Source of the DNA: Nocardioides hwasunensis
GTDB taxonomy: Bacteria > Actinomycetota > Actinomycetes > Propionibacteriales > Nocardioidaceae
NCBI RefSeq assembly: GCF_014779665.1
Contig: NZ_JACXYY010000002.1
Coordinates: 186,001 to 250,000, forward strand
Length of the DNA stretch: 64,000 nt
Direction: 5' to 3'
The position numbers and the translations under genes are program-made. Each line of letters begins with the position of its first letter. Within the stretch, counting starts at the first letter, position 1. The notes below the pieces were generated by a model that was not told the origin of the DNA, made no database searches, and worked only from the letters and a program-made list of their open reading frames with translations. This document shows positions 45,260 through 54,309 of this stretch, one piece after another.

Positions 45260-46180
45260 TCAGACCAGCTCCTCGGTGCCGAACCGGCGGACGTAGAGGA
45301 AGACCATCATCAAGATCGCCGCCATCAGCGTGAACGACAGCGCGGCTGCGACCGGATATCCACCGGGGATGGCGAGGAACTGGTCGTTGATGACGTTGCC
45401 GACCATCTTCCCGCGCTGGGGGCCGAGCAGCTCCATGTTGACGAAGTCGCCGGCCGCGGGGATGAAGGTGAGCAGCGTGCCGGCGAGCACGCCGGGCATC
45501 GACATCGGCAGGGTCACCGTGCGGAAGGTCGTGAAGCCGTTGGCGTAGAGGTCCCCGCCGGCCTCGATGATGCGCGGGTCGGCGCGTTCGAGCGAGGCGT
45601 AGATCGGCAGCACCATGAAGGGCAGGAAGTTGTAGGTCAGGCCGGCGATCACGGCGAGCGGGGTGTTGATGATGTGCCCGCTCGGCAGCAGGTGGAAGAA
45701 GTTCAGCGTCTGGGCGACCCAGCCCTCGTCGGCAAGGATCTGCGACCACGCGAAGGTGCGCAGGATGAAGGAGGTGAAGAAGGGCGCCACGACGCAGATC
45801 ATCATGAGGTTGCGCCACTTGCCGGCCTTGAAGGCCATCGCGTAGGCGAGCGGGTAGGCCACCACGAACGCGAGGAACGTCGCCAGCCCCGCGTAGACGA
45901 AGGACCGCGCGAAGTGCGGCGCGTAGTCGGTCAGCGCACTGACGTAGTTGGCGAAGTTGAGGTCGCGGTAGTAGTAGCCGGGGAAGCCGGGATAGCGGCT
46001 CTGCAGGCTGACCGAGGCCAGCTGCACGAGCGGGAGGATGAAGAAGACGCCGAGCCACAGCACGCCCGGCAGCAGCAGGAGGTACGCCGTCCAGCTGCGC
46101 TTCTGTGTCTCGGGGGGCGGTGCCACGGGGTCGACCGACGGGTCCCCGGCGACCTGCGCCGCCTGGGCGAGCGACGTCAC
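45260..46180 (-). CDS. spermidine/putrescine-type ABC transporter permease (PotB-like)
   Basis: A 306-residue permease with six predicted membrane segments; the first is LLLLPGVLWLGVFFILPLV. The EAA loop reads RIIEAGGDLYANGFTTFRTVTLPMSMPGV. The cytoplasmic N-terminus is Pro/Ala-rich. The GTG at 46180 overlaps the ATPase stop by 4 bases and is preferred to longer versions that run through the ATPase gene. It pairs with the PotC-like protein. Confidence 0.88.
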   Translation of the reverse strand: MTSLAQAAQVAGDPSVDPVAPPPETQKRSWTAYLLLLPGVLWLGVFFILPLVQLASVSLQSRYPGFPGYYYRDLNFANYVSALTDYAPHFARSFVYAGLATFLAFVVAYPLAYAMAFKAGKWRNLMMICVVAPFFTSFILRTFAWSQILADEGWVAQTLNFFHLLPSGHIINTPLAVIAGLTYNFLPFMVLPIYASLERADPRIIEAGGDLYANGFTTFRTVTLPMSMPGVLAGTLLTFIPAAGDFVNMELLGPQRGKMVGNVINDQFLAIPGGYPVAAALSFTLMAAILMMVFLYVRRFGTEELV

Positions 46181-47277
46181 TGCGCGTCGGCTTCCACGCC
46201 GAAGGCGTGCCCGGGGTTCCAGGTCAGCCACACCTCGTCGCCGGGACGGAGGTCGATCGGCTCGACGTCGAGGTTCTGCTCGTAGCAGCTCCACGTGGTC
46301 CCGCTCGGCATGTCGACCAGGTAGCTGGTCGCGACGCCGAGGAACGACACGTCGCGCACGACGCCCTTGACGTCGTTGCCGGCGCCGTCGGGCTGCTTGC
46401 GCGAGACCGTCACCTTCTCGGGACGTACGCCGAACAGCACCTCGCCGTCGTGGACCTGCGAGCGGTCCCGGGCGATCCTCACCTTGGTGCCGAGCACGTC
46501 GGCCACGAGGTGGTCGCCGTCGGTGCCCTCGATCGTGCCCACGCCCGTGTTGGCCTGGCCCAGGAAGTTCGCCACGAAGCGGGTGCGCGGGAGGTCGTAG
46601 AGCAGGGCCGGCGGCCCGAGCTGCTCGATGCGTCCCCTGTTCATCACCGCGACCGTGTCGGCCATCGTCATGGCCTCCTCCTGGTCGTGGGTGACGTGGA
46701 TGAAGGTGAGGCCGACCTCGGTCTGGATCCGCTTGAGCTCGACCTGCATCTCGCGCCGCAGCTTGAGGTCGAGGGCGCCGAGCGGCTCGTCGAGGAGCAG
46801 CACCTCCGGGTGGTTGACCAGCGCCCGTGCCAGTGCCACGCGCTGCTGCTGGCCGCCGGAGAGCTGGGCGGGCTTGCGCCCCGCGAACTGCGTCATCTGC
46901 ACCAGCTCGAGCGCCTCGTCGGCGCGCGCCGCGGCGTCCTTCTCCTTGCGGCGCTTGGGCCCGAAGGCGACGTTGTCGCGGATGGTCAGGTGCGGGAACA
47001 GCGCGTAGGACTGGAAGACGGTGTTGACCGGCCGCTCGTAGGGGCGAGAGCCGGTGAGGTCGGTGTCACCGATCGTCACCCGTCCCGCGGTGGGCTGCTC
47101 GAGGCCGGCCACCATCCGCAGCGTGGTCGTCTTCCCGCAGCCGGAGGGCCCCAGCAGCGCGAAGAACGAGCCGCGCGGCACGAGCAGGTCGATGTCGTCG
47201 ACGGCGGTGAAGTCGCCGAACGACTTGGTCACGTTGTGCAGCTCGAGGTCACCACGTGCCTCGCGGAATCCCGCCAT
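46177..47277 (-). CDS. polyamine ABC transporter ATPase (PotA-like)
   Basis: A 366-residue ABC ATPase. Walker [10 protein letters not shown] is at residues 43-51, the signature LSGGQQQR and Walker [12 protein letters not shown] follow, then the switch His in [11 protein letters not shown]-terminal TOBE-type regulatory domain (about 265-360) is present, as in PotA and MalK. It powers uptake through the two permeases. Its start lies one base after the binding-protein stop. Confidence 0.92.
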   Translation of the reverse strand: MAGFREARGDLELHNVTKSFGDFTAVDDIDLLVPRGSFFALLGPSGCGKTTTLRMVAGLEQPTAGRVTIGDTDLTGSRPYERPVNTVFQSYALFPHLTIRDNVAFGPKRRKEKDAAARADEALELVQMTQFAGRKPAQLSGGQQQRVALARALVNHPEVLLLDEPLGALDLKLRREMQVELKRIQTEVGLTFIHVTHDQEEAMTMADTVAVMNRGRIEQLGPPALLYDLPRTRFVANFLGQANTGVGTIEGTDGDHLVADVLGTKVRIARDRSQVHDGEVLFGVRPEKVTVSRKQPDGAGNDVKGVVRDVSFLGVATSYLVDMPSGTTWSCYEQNLDVEPIDLRPGDEVWLTWNPGHAFGVEADAQ

Positions 47278-47278
47278 G

Positions 47279-48529
47279 TCAGTTCCCCATCACCTTCGTG
47301 GACCACAGGTCGGCGAACTCGATGTCCTCCTCGGCATCGAGGACGCGGAACGACTGGATGTTGTTGTCCGCGATGTAGTCGGCGGTGGGGAAGATGAAGG
47401 GGCTCTCGGCGAGGTCGGGGTCGATCTTCTCCATCTCGGCCTGCGCTCCGTCGACGGGGCAGACGTAGTTGACCCAGGCGGCGACCTGTGCGGCCACGGC
47501 CGGCTCGTAGTAGTAGTTCATCAACGTCTCGGCGTTGCGCCGGTGGGTGGAGGTGATCGGCACCATGAGGTTGTCCGACCAGAGCGTGCCACCGGACTCG
47601 GGGATGGTGAAGGTCCAGGAGTCGTCGCCGGTGTCGGCGCCGAGCACGAAGATGTCGCCGCTCCAGGTGATGCCGGCGACGGCGTTGCCGCTGGTGAGGT
47701 CCTCGAGGTAGGAGTTGCCCTTCACCTTGCGGATGTAGCCCTCCTCGATCTTCTGCTCGATGAAGTCCAGTGCCGCCTCGAACTCGGCCTTGCCCCAGTC
47801 GCTCGAGATGTCGACGCCCTGTGACTGCATCACCAGGCCGGCGGTGTCGCGGAACTCCGAGAGCACGACGACGCGGCCCTTGAGGTCGTCGGTCCAGAGG
47901 TCGTCGAGCGACTTCAGCTCCCGTCCGACCTTCTGCCGGTTGTAGCCGATGCCCGCGAAGCCGCTCTGCCACGTGATGGAGTGCTCGCGGCCAGGGTCGA
48001 AGGAGACGTCCTTGAGCGGCTGCAGCAGGTTGCTGACCACGTGGGGCATCTGGATCAGCTCCAGCGGCTGGCAGAGCTGGTCGCGGATGACCCGTGCCGC
48101 CATCCAGTCGGTGAAGGTGAAGATGTCGCGGTCGATGCTCTGGCCCGCACGCAGCTGCGGACCGACCTTGGCGTAGTAGGAGTCGTTGTCGTCGACGTCC
48201 TCGCTGTAGCTGACGCGGATCCCGGTCTGCTCCATGAACGCCTCGAGGGTGGGCGACTGCGTCTCCTTGCCGTTCATGTCGAGGTACGCCGTCCAGTTCG
48301 CCCACTTGAGCGTCTTGTCGGTGTCGGAGACGTCGGTGGGCAGGTCGAGCGCCGCCGCTCCTCCGGCGGGTGGCTTCGGCGGGGCGCACGCGGTGAGGGC
48401 TGCGGCGGAGCCGGCCGCGAGTCCGGTGCCGAGGAGGGCCCGGCGGCTCAGCCCGCCGGACATCGCTCGGACCACCGCGGCGGCCTCGGGCGCGAGCGGG
48501 CGCCGTGACCGGCGTGGGATCGGTGTCAT
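47279..48529 (-). CDS. polyamine-binding lipoprotein of the ABC transporter (PotD/PotF-like)
   Basis: A 416-residue extracellular binding protein. The N-terminus has a twin-Arg signal (LSRRALLGTG, residues 27-36), a hydrophobic core and a lipobox LTAC at about 45-48, so it is probably a Tat-exported lipoprotein. The mature part shows the PotD/PotF pattern: LKWANWTAYLD near its start, VSYSEDVDDNDSYYAKV, and Trp/Asp residues in ITWSGDIFVLG likely to line the polyamine site. It begins 4 bases after the aldehyde dehydrogenase stop and leads the four transporter genes. Confidence 0.88.
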   Translation of the reverse strand: MTPIPRRSRRPLAPEAAAVVRAMSGGLSRRALLGTGLAAGSAAALTACAPPKPPAGGAAALDLPTDVSDTDKTLKWANWTAYLDMNGKETQSPTLEAFMEQTGIRVSYSEDVDDNDSYYAKVGPQLRAGQSIDRDIFTFTDWMAARVIRDQLCQPLELIQMPHVVSNLLQPLKDVSFDPGREHSITWQSGFAGIGYNRQKVGRELKSLDDLWTDDLKGRVVVLSEFRDTAGLVMQSQGVDISSDWGKAEFEAALDFIEQKIEEGYIRKVKGNSYLEDLTSGNAVAGITWSGDIFVLGADTGDDSWTFTIPESGGTLWSDNLMVPITSTHRRNAETLMNYYYEPAVAAQVAAWVNYVCPVDGAQAEMEKIDPDLAESPFIFPTADYIADNNIQSFRVLDAEEDIEFADLWSTKVMGN

Positions 48530-48533
48530 CGCC

Positions 48534-49979
48534 TCAACTCTCGATGTTGGCCATCACGTGCTTGATGCGGGTGTAGTCCTCGAAGCCGTACATCGAGAGG
48601 TCCTTGCCGTAGCCGGACCTCTTGTAGCCACCATGCGGCATCTCGGCGACGAGCGGGATGTGGGTGTTGATCCAGACGCAGCCGAAGTCGAGCGCCCTCG
48701 ACATCCGCATCGCGCGGCCGAAGTCCCTGGTCCACACCGAGGACGCGAGCCCGTAGTCGACACCGTTGGCCCACCGGACCGCCTCGGCCTCGTCGTCGAA
48801 GCGCTGCACCGTGATGACGGGGCCGAAGATCTCGTTCTGGACGGCCGAGTCGTCCTGGCGCAGCCCCGACAGCACGGTGGGCTCGAGGAAGTAGCCGTCG
48901 CCGAGGTCCGTGCGTCGGTTGCCGCCGGCCGACACCGTGGCGTGCGACGGGAGGTCGTCGATGAAGCTCGTCACGTGGGCGAGCTGCCGGGCGTTGTTGA
49001 CCGGCCCGAACAGCGCGTCCTCGTCGTCGGGCAGCCCGACCGGTGCGGAGCTCCTGGCGTAGTCGGACAGCGCGGCGACGAAGTCGTCGTGGATGGCGGG
49101 GGCGGCGAGCACGCGGGTGGCCGCCGTGCAGTCCTGGCCCGCGTTGAAGTAGCCGGCGATCGCGATGCCCTCCACCGCGGCCTCGATGTCGGCGTCGTCG
49201 AAGACCACGACCGGGGCCTTGCCGCCGAGCTCGAGGTGGACCCGCTTCAGGTGCGGGGCGGCGCTCGCGGCGACCTCGGCACCGGCACGCACCGAGCCGG
49301 TGATGGCGACGAGGCTGGGTGTGCGGTGCTCGACGAGCAGGCGTCCGGTCTCCCGGTCGCCGGTGACGACGTTGAGGGTCCCCGCCGGCAGGAACTCCGA
49401 GGCGAGCTCGGCCAGCCGGAGGGTGCTCTCCGGAGTGGTGTCGCTCGGTTTGAGCACGACGGTGTTGCCGGCCGCGAGCGCCGGGCCGATCTTCCAGATC
49501 GCCATCAGCAGCGGGTAGTTCCAGGGCGTCACCTGGCCCACGACGCCGATCGGCTCGCGCCGGATCCACGACGTGTGGCCCGCGAGGTACTCGCCGGCCG
49601 CCTTGCCCTCGAGCACGCGGGCGGCGCCGGCGAAGAAGCGGAGCTGGTCCACCATCGGCGGGATCTCCTCGCTCGCCACGAGCGCCTTGATCTTGCCGGT
49701 GTTGCCCGACTCGAGGTCGATGAGCTCCTCGGAGTGCGCCTCGATGGCGTCGGCGAACCCGAGCAGCGCCTGCTGACGCTCGCTGGGCGTGGTCCGCCCC
49801 CACTCGGCGAACGCCGCGTCCGCGGCGGCATAGGCGGCGTCGACCTCCTCCGCTCCGCTCACCGGGGCGTGCGCCACGACCTCGCCCGTGGTCGGGTCGA
49901 TGACGTCGCTGGCGGACCCGGAGCCGGCGTCGACGTAGGAGCCGCCGATGAAGTTGCGGAGCGTGCGTGGGCCTGTCAC
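48534..49979 (-). CDS. gamma-aminobutyraldehyde dehydrogenase
   Basis: A 481-residue aldehyde dehydrogenase with catalytic Cys in [11 protein letters not shown] and general-base Glu in [12 protein letters not shown]. The [29 protein letters not shown] start and overall pattern match PatD/Prr-type aminoaldehyde dehydrogenases, which oxidise 4-aminobutanal (from putrescine) to GABA. GTG start with GGGAGG upstream. First gene of the minus-strand polyamine directon, divergent from lrp; both probably share control from the palindromes at 50070-50102. Confidence 0.85.
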   Translation of the reverse strand: MTGPRTLRNFIGGSYVDAGSGSASDVIDPTTGEVVAHAPVSGAEEVDAAYAAADAAFAEWGRTTPSERQQALLGFADAIEAHSEELIDLESGNTGKIKALVASEEIPPMVDQLRFFAGAARVLEGKAAGEYLAGHTSWIRREPIGVVGQVTPWNYPLLMAIWKIGPALAAGNTVVLKPSDTTPESTLRLAELASEFLPAGTLNVVTGDRETGRLLVEHRTPSLVAITGSVRAGAEVAASAAPHLKRVHLELGGKAPVVVFDDADIEAAVEGIAIAGYFNAGQDCTAATRVLAAPAIHDDFVAALSDYARSSAPVGLPDDEDALFGPVNNARQLAHVTSFIDDLPSHATVSAGGNRRTDLGDGYFLEPTVLSGLRQDDSAVQNEIFGPVITVQRFDDEAEAVRWANGVDYGLASSVWTRDFGRAMRMSRALDFGCVWINTHIPLVAEMPHGGYKRSGYGKDLSMYGFEDYTRIKHVMANIES

Positions 49980-50069
49980 GTGGATCCTCCCTGTCGGGTG
50001 CGGTGCAGGGAGACTAGGCCCGCAGGCGTGTCAATCTCCAGAGGTGCACGGAACAAATGTGCGGGAATC

Positions 50070-50102
50070 GCGGAATTAATCCGCTCGAAATGCGGATTCC
50101 GC
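50070..50102. promoter_or_regulatory. twin palindromes in the lrp/polyamine divergent promoter region
   Basis: GCGGAATTAATCCGC (50070-50084) and GCGGATTCCGC (50092-50102) share the inverted arms GCGGA/TCCGC, with centres 20 bp apart, about two helical turns. A further CGCGGTCCGCG lies at 50122-50132. The arrangement suits cooperative binding by a multimeric Lrp-type regulator, most likely the adjacent one. Confidence 0.55.
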
Positions 50103-50147
50103 GCTAGGTGGCTTGCTAAGTCGCGGTCCGCGCATCACCATGGGCGC

Positions 50148-50606
50148 ATGACAGACGGTCCCGTGCGCCTCGATGCCACCGCGAAGCGGATCATCGAGCT
50201 GCTCCAGGAGGACGGCCGGATCTCGTACGCCGCGATCGCGAAGGCGGTCGGCCTGTCCGAGGCCGCGGCCCGCGCGCGGGTCCAGAAGCTGCTGGACTCC
50301 GACGTCATGCAGGTGGTGGCGGTCACCGACCCCACCCAGGTCGGCTTCACCCGCCAGGCGATGATCGGCGTCCGCACCGAGGGCGACCCCATGACGGTGG
50401 GGGACCACCTCGCCGAGGTGCCCGAAGTCGACTACGTGGTCACCACGGCCGGCAGCTTCGACCTCCTCGTCGAGGTGGTGTGCGAGGACGACCCGCACCT
50501 GCTCGACGTCATCCGCCAGATCCGCGAGGTCGACGGAGTGGTCTCCTCGGAGACCTTCGTCTACCTCAAGCTCAACAAGCAGCACTACAACTGGGGAACA
50601 CGATGA
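50148..50606 (+). CDS. Lrp/AsnC-family transcriptional regulator
   Basis: A 152-residue regulator: an HTH at about residues 10-55 (LDATAKRIIELLQEDGRISYAAIAKAVGLSEAAARARVQKL) and a RAM/ligand-binding domain with the G-x-x-D-like TAGSFDLLVEVVCED segment. Members in actinobacteria often control amino-acid and polyamine catabolism. Its ATG is at 50148; the stop overlaps the aminotransferase start by 4 bases. Location between two polyamine transcription units makes it their likely regulator. Confidence 0.9.
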   Translation: MTDGPVRLDATAKRIIELLQEDGRISYAAIAKAVGLSEAAARARVQKLLDSDVMQVVAVTDPTQVGFTRQAMIGVRTEGDPMTVGDHLAEVPEVDYVVTTAGSFDLLVEVVCEDDPHLLDVIRQIREVDGVVSSETFVYLKLNKQHYNWGTR

Positions 50607-51982
50607 GCATGAACGAGTCCTTCGACTACCAGGCCGCGGGGCGTGACCACCTGTGGCTGCACTTCACCCGGCACTCGACCTACGAGGACGGCGGCGAGAT
50701 GCCGCTGATCGTCAAGGGCGAGGGGCACAGGATCTGGGACAGCCACGGCCGCGAGTACATCGACGGCCTGGCCGGACTGTTCGTCGTCCAGGTCGGCCAC
50801 GGGCGTGACGAGCTCGCCGAGGCGGCGGCGAAGCAGGCCAAGGAGCTGGCGTTCTTCCCGCTGTGGTCCTTCGCGCACCCGAAGGCCGTCGAGCTGGCCG
50901 ACCGGATCGCCTCGATGGCGCCGGGCGACCTCAACCGGGTCTTCTTCACCACCGGCGGTGGCGAGGCCGTCGAGTCGGCCTGGAAGCTGGCCAAGCAGTA
51001 CTTCAAGCTGACCGGCAAGCCCAACAAGCACAAGGTCATCTCGCGCGCCGTGGCCTACCACGGCACCCCTCAGGGGGCGCTCTCCATCACCGGCATCCCG
51101 CCGCTGAAGGAGATGTTCGAGCCGCTGGTCCCGGGTGCGCACAAGGTGCCCAACACCAACTTCTACCGGCGCCCCGAGTTCGTCGGCGACGACGAGAAGG
51201 CCTTCGGTCGCTGGGCCGCGGACCGCATCGCCGAGGCCATCGAGTTCGAAGGCCCCGACACGGTCGCCGCCGTCTTCCTCGAGCCGGTGCAGAACGCGGG
51301 CGGATGCTTCCCGCCGCCGCCCGGCTACTTCGAGCGGGTGCGCGAGATCTGCGACCAGTACGACGTGCTGCTCGTCTCCGACGAGGTCATCTGCGCGTTC
51401 GGCCGGGTCGGTCAGATGTTCGGTGCCGCCGAGTTCGGCTACCAGCCCGACATCATCACCTGCGCCAAGGGCATGACCTCGGGCTACTCGCCCATCGGCG
51501 CGATGATCGCCAGCGACCGCCTGTTCGAGCCCTTCAAGTCGGGCACGACGGCGTACGCCCACGGCTACACCTTCGGCGGCCACCCCGTCTCCTCGGCCGT
51601 CGCGATGGCCAACCTCGACATCTTCGAGCGCGAGGGCCTCAACGACCACGTCCAGCAGAACGCTCCTGCGTTCCGCGCGACGCTGGAGAAGCTGCTCGAC
51701 ATCCCGATCGTCGGCGACGTCCGCGGTCACGGCTACTTCTACGGCATCGAGCTGGTCAAGGACCGGGAGACCAAGGAGACCTTCGACGACGCGGAGTCCG
51801 AGCGGCTGCTCCGCGGCTACCTCTCCGGCGCGCTGTGGGAGGCCGGGCTCTACTGCCGCGCCGACGACCGTGGCGACCCGGTCATCCAGCTCGCGCCGCC
51901 GCTCATCATCGGCCAGCCCGAGTTCGACGACATCGAGCAGCGGCTGCGCTCGGTCCTCACCGGGGCGCTCGCCCACCTCTGA
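50603..51982 (+). CDS. putrescine/polyamine-type class III aminotransferase (SpuC-like)
   Basis: A 459-residue PLP enzyme with FFTTGGGEAVESAWKLAKQY, YHGTPQGALSITG, AVFLEPVQNAGGCFPPP, the PLP Asp in VSDEVICAFGR and Lys in ITCAKGMTSGYSPIGAM. This pattern fits the pyruvate-dependent polyamine and omega-amino-acid aminotransferases (SpuC group). It would convert putrescine to 4-aminobutanal, feeding the divergent aldehyde dehydrogenase. The start overlaps lrp by 4 bases; an ATG two codons later is also possible. Confidence 0.85.
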   Translation: MSMNESFDYQAAGRDHLWLHFTRHSTYEDGGEMPLIVKGEGHRIWDSHGREYIDGLAGLFVVQVGHGRDELAEAAAKQAKELAFFPLWSFAHPKAVELADRIASMAPGDLNRVFFTTGGGEAVESAWKLAKQYFKLTGKPNKHKVISRAVAYHGTPQGALSITGIPPLKEMFEPLVPGAHKVPNTNFYRRPEFVGDDEKAFGRWAADRIAEAIEFEGPDTVAAVFLEPVQNAGGCFPPPPGYFERVREICDQYDVLLVSDEVICAFGRVGQMFGAAEFGYQPDIITCAKGMTSGYSPIGAMIASDRLFEPFKSGTTAYAHGYTFGGHPVSSAVAMANLDIFEREGLNDHVQQNAPAFRATLEKLLDIPIVGDVRGHGYFYGIELVKDRETKETFDDAESERLLRGYLSGALWEAGLYCRADDRGDPVIQLAPPLIIGQPEFDDIEQRLRSVLTGALAHL

Positions 51983-52064
51983 CCCACTCGCCGCACGCCT
52001 CCTCGTCGCTGGTCGAGGAGGTCGCACGGGACCCGCGGATGTGGTGGGACGCGGACTGCCGGGC

Positions 52065-52070
52065 GAGAAT
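52065..52070 (+). promoter_or_regulatory. leaderless -10-like box of trmB
   Basis: GAGAAT, then CGGGGT, then the GTG start at 52077. Same hexamer and spacing as at DUF3027. Confidence 0.4.
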
Positions 52071-52076
52071 CGGGGT

Positions 52077-52802
52077 GTGAACGACGTCGTACGCCCGGCC
52101 CGACCGCACCACAAGCTCACCGCGGACGGCCGGCGGATGCGCGAGGTCCTGACCTATTCTCGACGGGGCAGTCGCTTCACGCCGCGCCAGGCTGAGGCGT
52201 GGGCAGCGCACCAGGCCGACTGGGTCATCCCCGAGGAGGCCGTCGACAGGCCGGACTTCTCGTTGGCCGAGCGCTTCGGGCGCGAGGCGCCGCTGATCGT
52301 GGAGATCGGCTCCGGCATCGGCGAGGCGACGGCGGCGCTCGCGGCGGCGCGCCCCGACCACGACGTCCTGGCGCTCGAGGTCTGGCTGCCCGGTGTCGCC
52401 GACTCTCTGTGGCGCGTCGCCGAGGCCGGCGCCGACAACGTCCGGTTCTGCTCGGTCGACGCGGTCTGGTCGCTGGAGCACCTCGTCGAGCCGTCGAGCC
52501 TCGCCGAGCTCTGGACGTTCTTCCCCGATCCGTGGCGCAAGACCAAGCACCACAAGCGCCGCCTGGTCAACCCGGCCAACGCGGCGCTCGCCTCCTCGCG
52601 CCTCGTGCCGGGTGGCGCGTGGCGCCTGGCCACCGACTGGGCCGACTACGCCGTGCAGATGCGGGAGGTGCTCGACGCCGAGACGAGCCTCGACGGTGGT
52701 CGGGTCGAACGGTGGTCCGAGCGACCGGTCACGCGTTTCGAGCGCAAGGGTCGCGACGTCGGCCGCGACATCAGCGACTTCTGCTACTGGCGCCGGGACT
52801 GA
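52077..52802 (+). CDS. trmB: tRNA (guanine-N7-)-methyltransferase
   Basis: A 241-residue TrmB. The SAM site is VEIGSGIGEATAAL; the family motif FFPDPWRKTKHHKRRLV follows, and the C-terminal T-x-F-E segment is seen as VTRFERKG. It methylates G46 in the variable loop of tRNAs. N-terminal text RPHHKLTADGRRMREVLTYSRRGSRFTP is typical of actinobacterial members. The next gene starts 2 bases after its stop. Confidence 0.92.
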   Translation: MNDVVRPARPHHKLTADGRRMREVLTYSRRGSRFTPRQAEAWAAHQADWVIPEEAVDRPDFSLAERFGREAPLIVEIGSGIGEATAALAAARPDHDVLALEVWLPGVADSLWRVAEAGADNVRFCSVDAVWSLEHLVEPSSLAELWTFFPDPWRKTKHHKRRLVNPANAALASSRLVPGGAWRLATDWADYAVQMREVLDAETSLDGGRVERWSERPVTRFERKGRDVGRDISDFCYWRRD

Positions 52803-52804
52803 CG

Positions 52805-53587
52805 GTGCGGCGCGGGGGAGCGGTGCTGCTGGCGGGTCTGCTGCTCGCCTGCTCGGGCTGCGTGGGCGCGGACGGCCCACCACCGAGCCCGACGCCCTCC
52901 GTCGCGGGTGCCGACACCGTCGACCCCACGGCGGCCCTCCGCGAGCGCTGCGCCTCCGCGATCCCCGACGAGGCCGAGCTGGAGGCGTTCACCGTGGCCG
53001 GTGGCGTCGAGGCCGCACGCATCGGACCGGCGACCAACGACCGCGTGGCGATCCTGCTGCCCCAGACCAGCGGACTGTGCGGGTGGGGCCGCTGGGCCAC
53101 CGCGGCGGTGCGGGAGGTCGGGCTCACCTCCCTGCTGGTCAACCCCTGCGGCTACGGCGGGTCGACATGCACCGGCGAGGAGGACGCCGACCCGCTCCAC
53201 GAGGTGTCGGCGGCCGTCCGGGTCGCCCGGGAGGACCTCGGTGCCCGACGCGTGGTCCTCCTCGGGACGTCGATGGGTGGCTCGCTCACCGTGATCGCCG
53301 TCGCCCGCGGCGCCGACGTCGATGCGTGGGCGGACGTCAGCGGTCCGTCGTCGTGGGACGGCGTCGACCTGGCGACGCTCGCCGGGGAACTGCCGGCCGA
53401 CGGTCTGGTGGCGATGGCTCGGAGCGACGGCCGGAGCGCCTTCCGGGAGGCCAGGGCACTGGCCCGGGCGGCCGGCGTGCCGTTCGTCCCGGGCCGGTCG
53501 GGTCACGGCTGGGAGCTGGTGGTCGACCCGGTCGACCAGGTCCTGACCCGCCTCGGACGGCGACTCCTGGCGCTCGCCGAGGGCTGA
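52805..53587 (+). CDS. putative alpha/beta-hydrolase lipoprotein
   Basis: A 260-residue protein with a short signal peptide (VRRGGAVLLAGLLLACSGC); the lipid-bearing Cys is either C16 or C19. The mature part has a nucleophile elbow GTSMGGS with Ser at residue 156 and a C-terminal His at residue 234 (GRSGHGW), in the spacing of an alpha/beta hydrolase. Four further cysteines may form disulfides. Esterase or peptidase activity on the cell surface is likely but the substrate is unknown. The GTG start lies 2 bases after trmB. Confidence 0.7.
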   Translation: MRRGGAVLLAGLLLACSGCVGADGPPPSPTPSVAGADTVDPTAALRERCASAIPDEAELEAFTVAGGVEAARIGPATNDRVAILLPQTSGLCGWGRWATAAVREVGLTSLLVNPCGYGGSTCTGEEDADPLHEVSAAVRVAREDLGARRVVLLGTSMGGSLTVIAVARGADVDAWADVSGPSSWDGVDLATLAGELPADGLVAMARSDGRSAFREARALARAAGVPFVPGRSGHGWELVVDPVDQVLTRLGRRLLALAEG

Positions 53588-53990
53588 ACGACGGCTCGTG
53601 GAGCGTGGACCTGATGGCCAGGTCATTGCGATTTGGCGTGGGCGTGCGGAGTCTGTCAAGATGTTCCGGTTGCTCCGGCGGGTCGCCGAGGCACGGCACA
53701 CCTTGACTTCTGAATCGCGTCTCCTCGATCGAACCAGTCGTCTGCGTGCGCCGCACCAGATCAGGACACCTTGATCGGAGACCCGACCAGATCCGCCGAC
53801 CGGCGGGTGCCACCCAGAGCATCACCGCTTCCCCTCGGGGTCGTGTCACGAGCCACGTAGTTTCAGTCGGCAGCGCGACACGCCCGACCGCGGGGGTCGG
53901 AGGGTGGAGGAGAGACAGGCGGCACTCGCCCACCAGGGGTGGAGAGCCGAAACCAGACCAGGCGTACGAGACCGAAGAGGACAGGGACCT
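53588..53990 (+). other. 403-base non-coding leader region upstream of the S10 operon
   Basis: No ORF with coding character is present. It must hold the S10 operon promoter; the best candidates are TTTGGC (53633) with CAAGAT (53657) at an 18-base spacing, and a TAGTTT at 53858, both weak. Two hairpins are clear: CCGCC-GACC-GGCGG (53793-53806) and CCGACC-GCGGG-GGTCGG (53884-53900). They may have an attenuation role like the L4-controlled leader of E. coli, though no sequence similarity is seen. An RBS-like GAAGAGGACAGGGA precedes rpsJ. Confidence 0.5.
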
Positions 53991-54299
53991 ATGGCGGGAC
54001 AGAAGATCCGCATCAGGCTCAAGGCCTATGACCACGAGGTGATCGACACCTCGGCGCGGAAGATCGTGGACACCGTCACCCGCACGGGTGCGAAGGTCGC
54101 CGGCCCTGTGCCGCTGCCGACCGAGAAGAACGTGTACTGCGTCATCCGCTCGCCCCACAAGTACAAGGACTCCCGCGAGCACTTCGAGATGCGCACGCAC
54201 AAGCGCCTGATCGACATCATCGACCCGACGCCGAAGACCGTCGACTCGCTGATGCGTCTCGACCTGCCTGCCGGTGTCGACATCGAGATCAAGCTCTGA
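53991..54299 (+). CDS. rpsJ: 30S ribosomal protein S10
   Basis: A 102-residue S10, the standard length, starting [19 protein letters not shown] and containing [20 protein letters not shown]10 binds the 30S head and, as NusE, takes part in transcription antitermination. The ATG at 53991 matches the conserved N-terminus; a longer in-frame ORF from 53904 is rejected. First gene of the S10 operon. Confidence 0.97.
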   Translation: MAGQKIRIRLKAYDHEVIDTSARKIVDTVTRTGAKVAGPVPLPTEKNVYCVIRSPHKYKDSREHFEMRTHKRLIDIIDPTPKTVDSLMRLDLPAGVDIEIKL

Positions 54300-54309
54300 G
54301 GCGACTGAC

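Noticed and set aside
50011..50034. TTGACA and TAGTCT on the minus strand as promoter of the aldehyde dehydrogenase operon
   Set aside because: The hexamers are good but only 12 bases apart, which does not fit a sigma-70-type promoter; one of them may belong to a different pairing.
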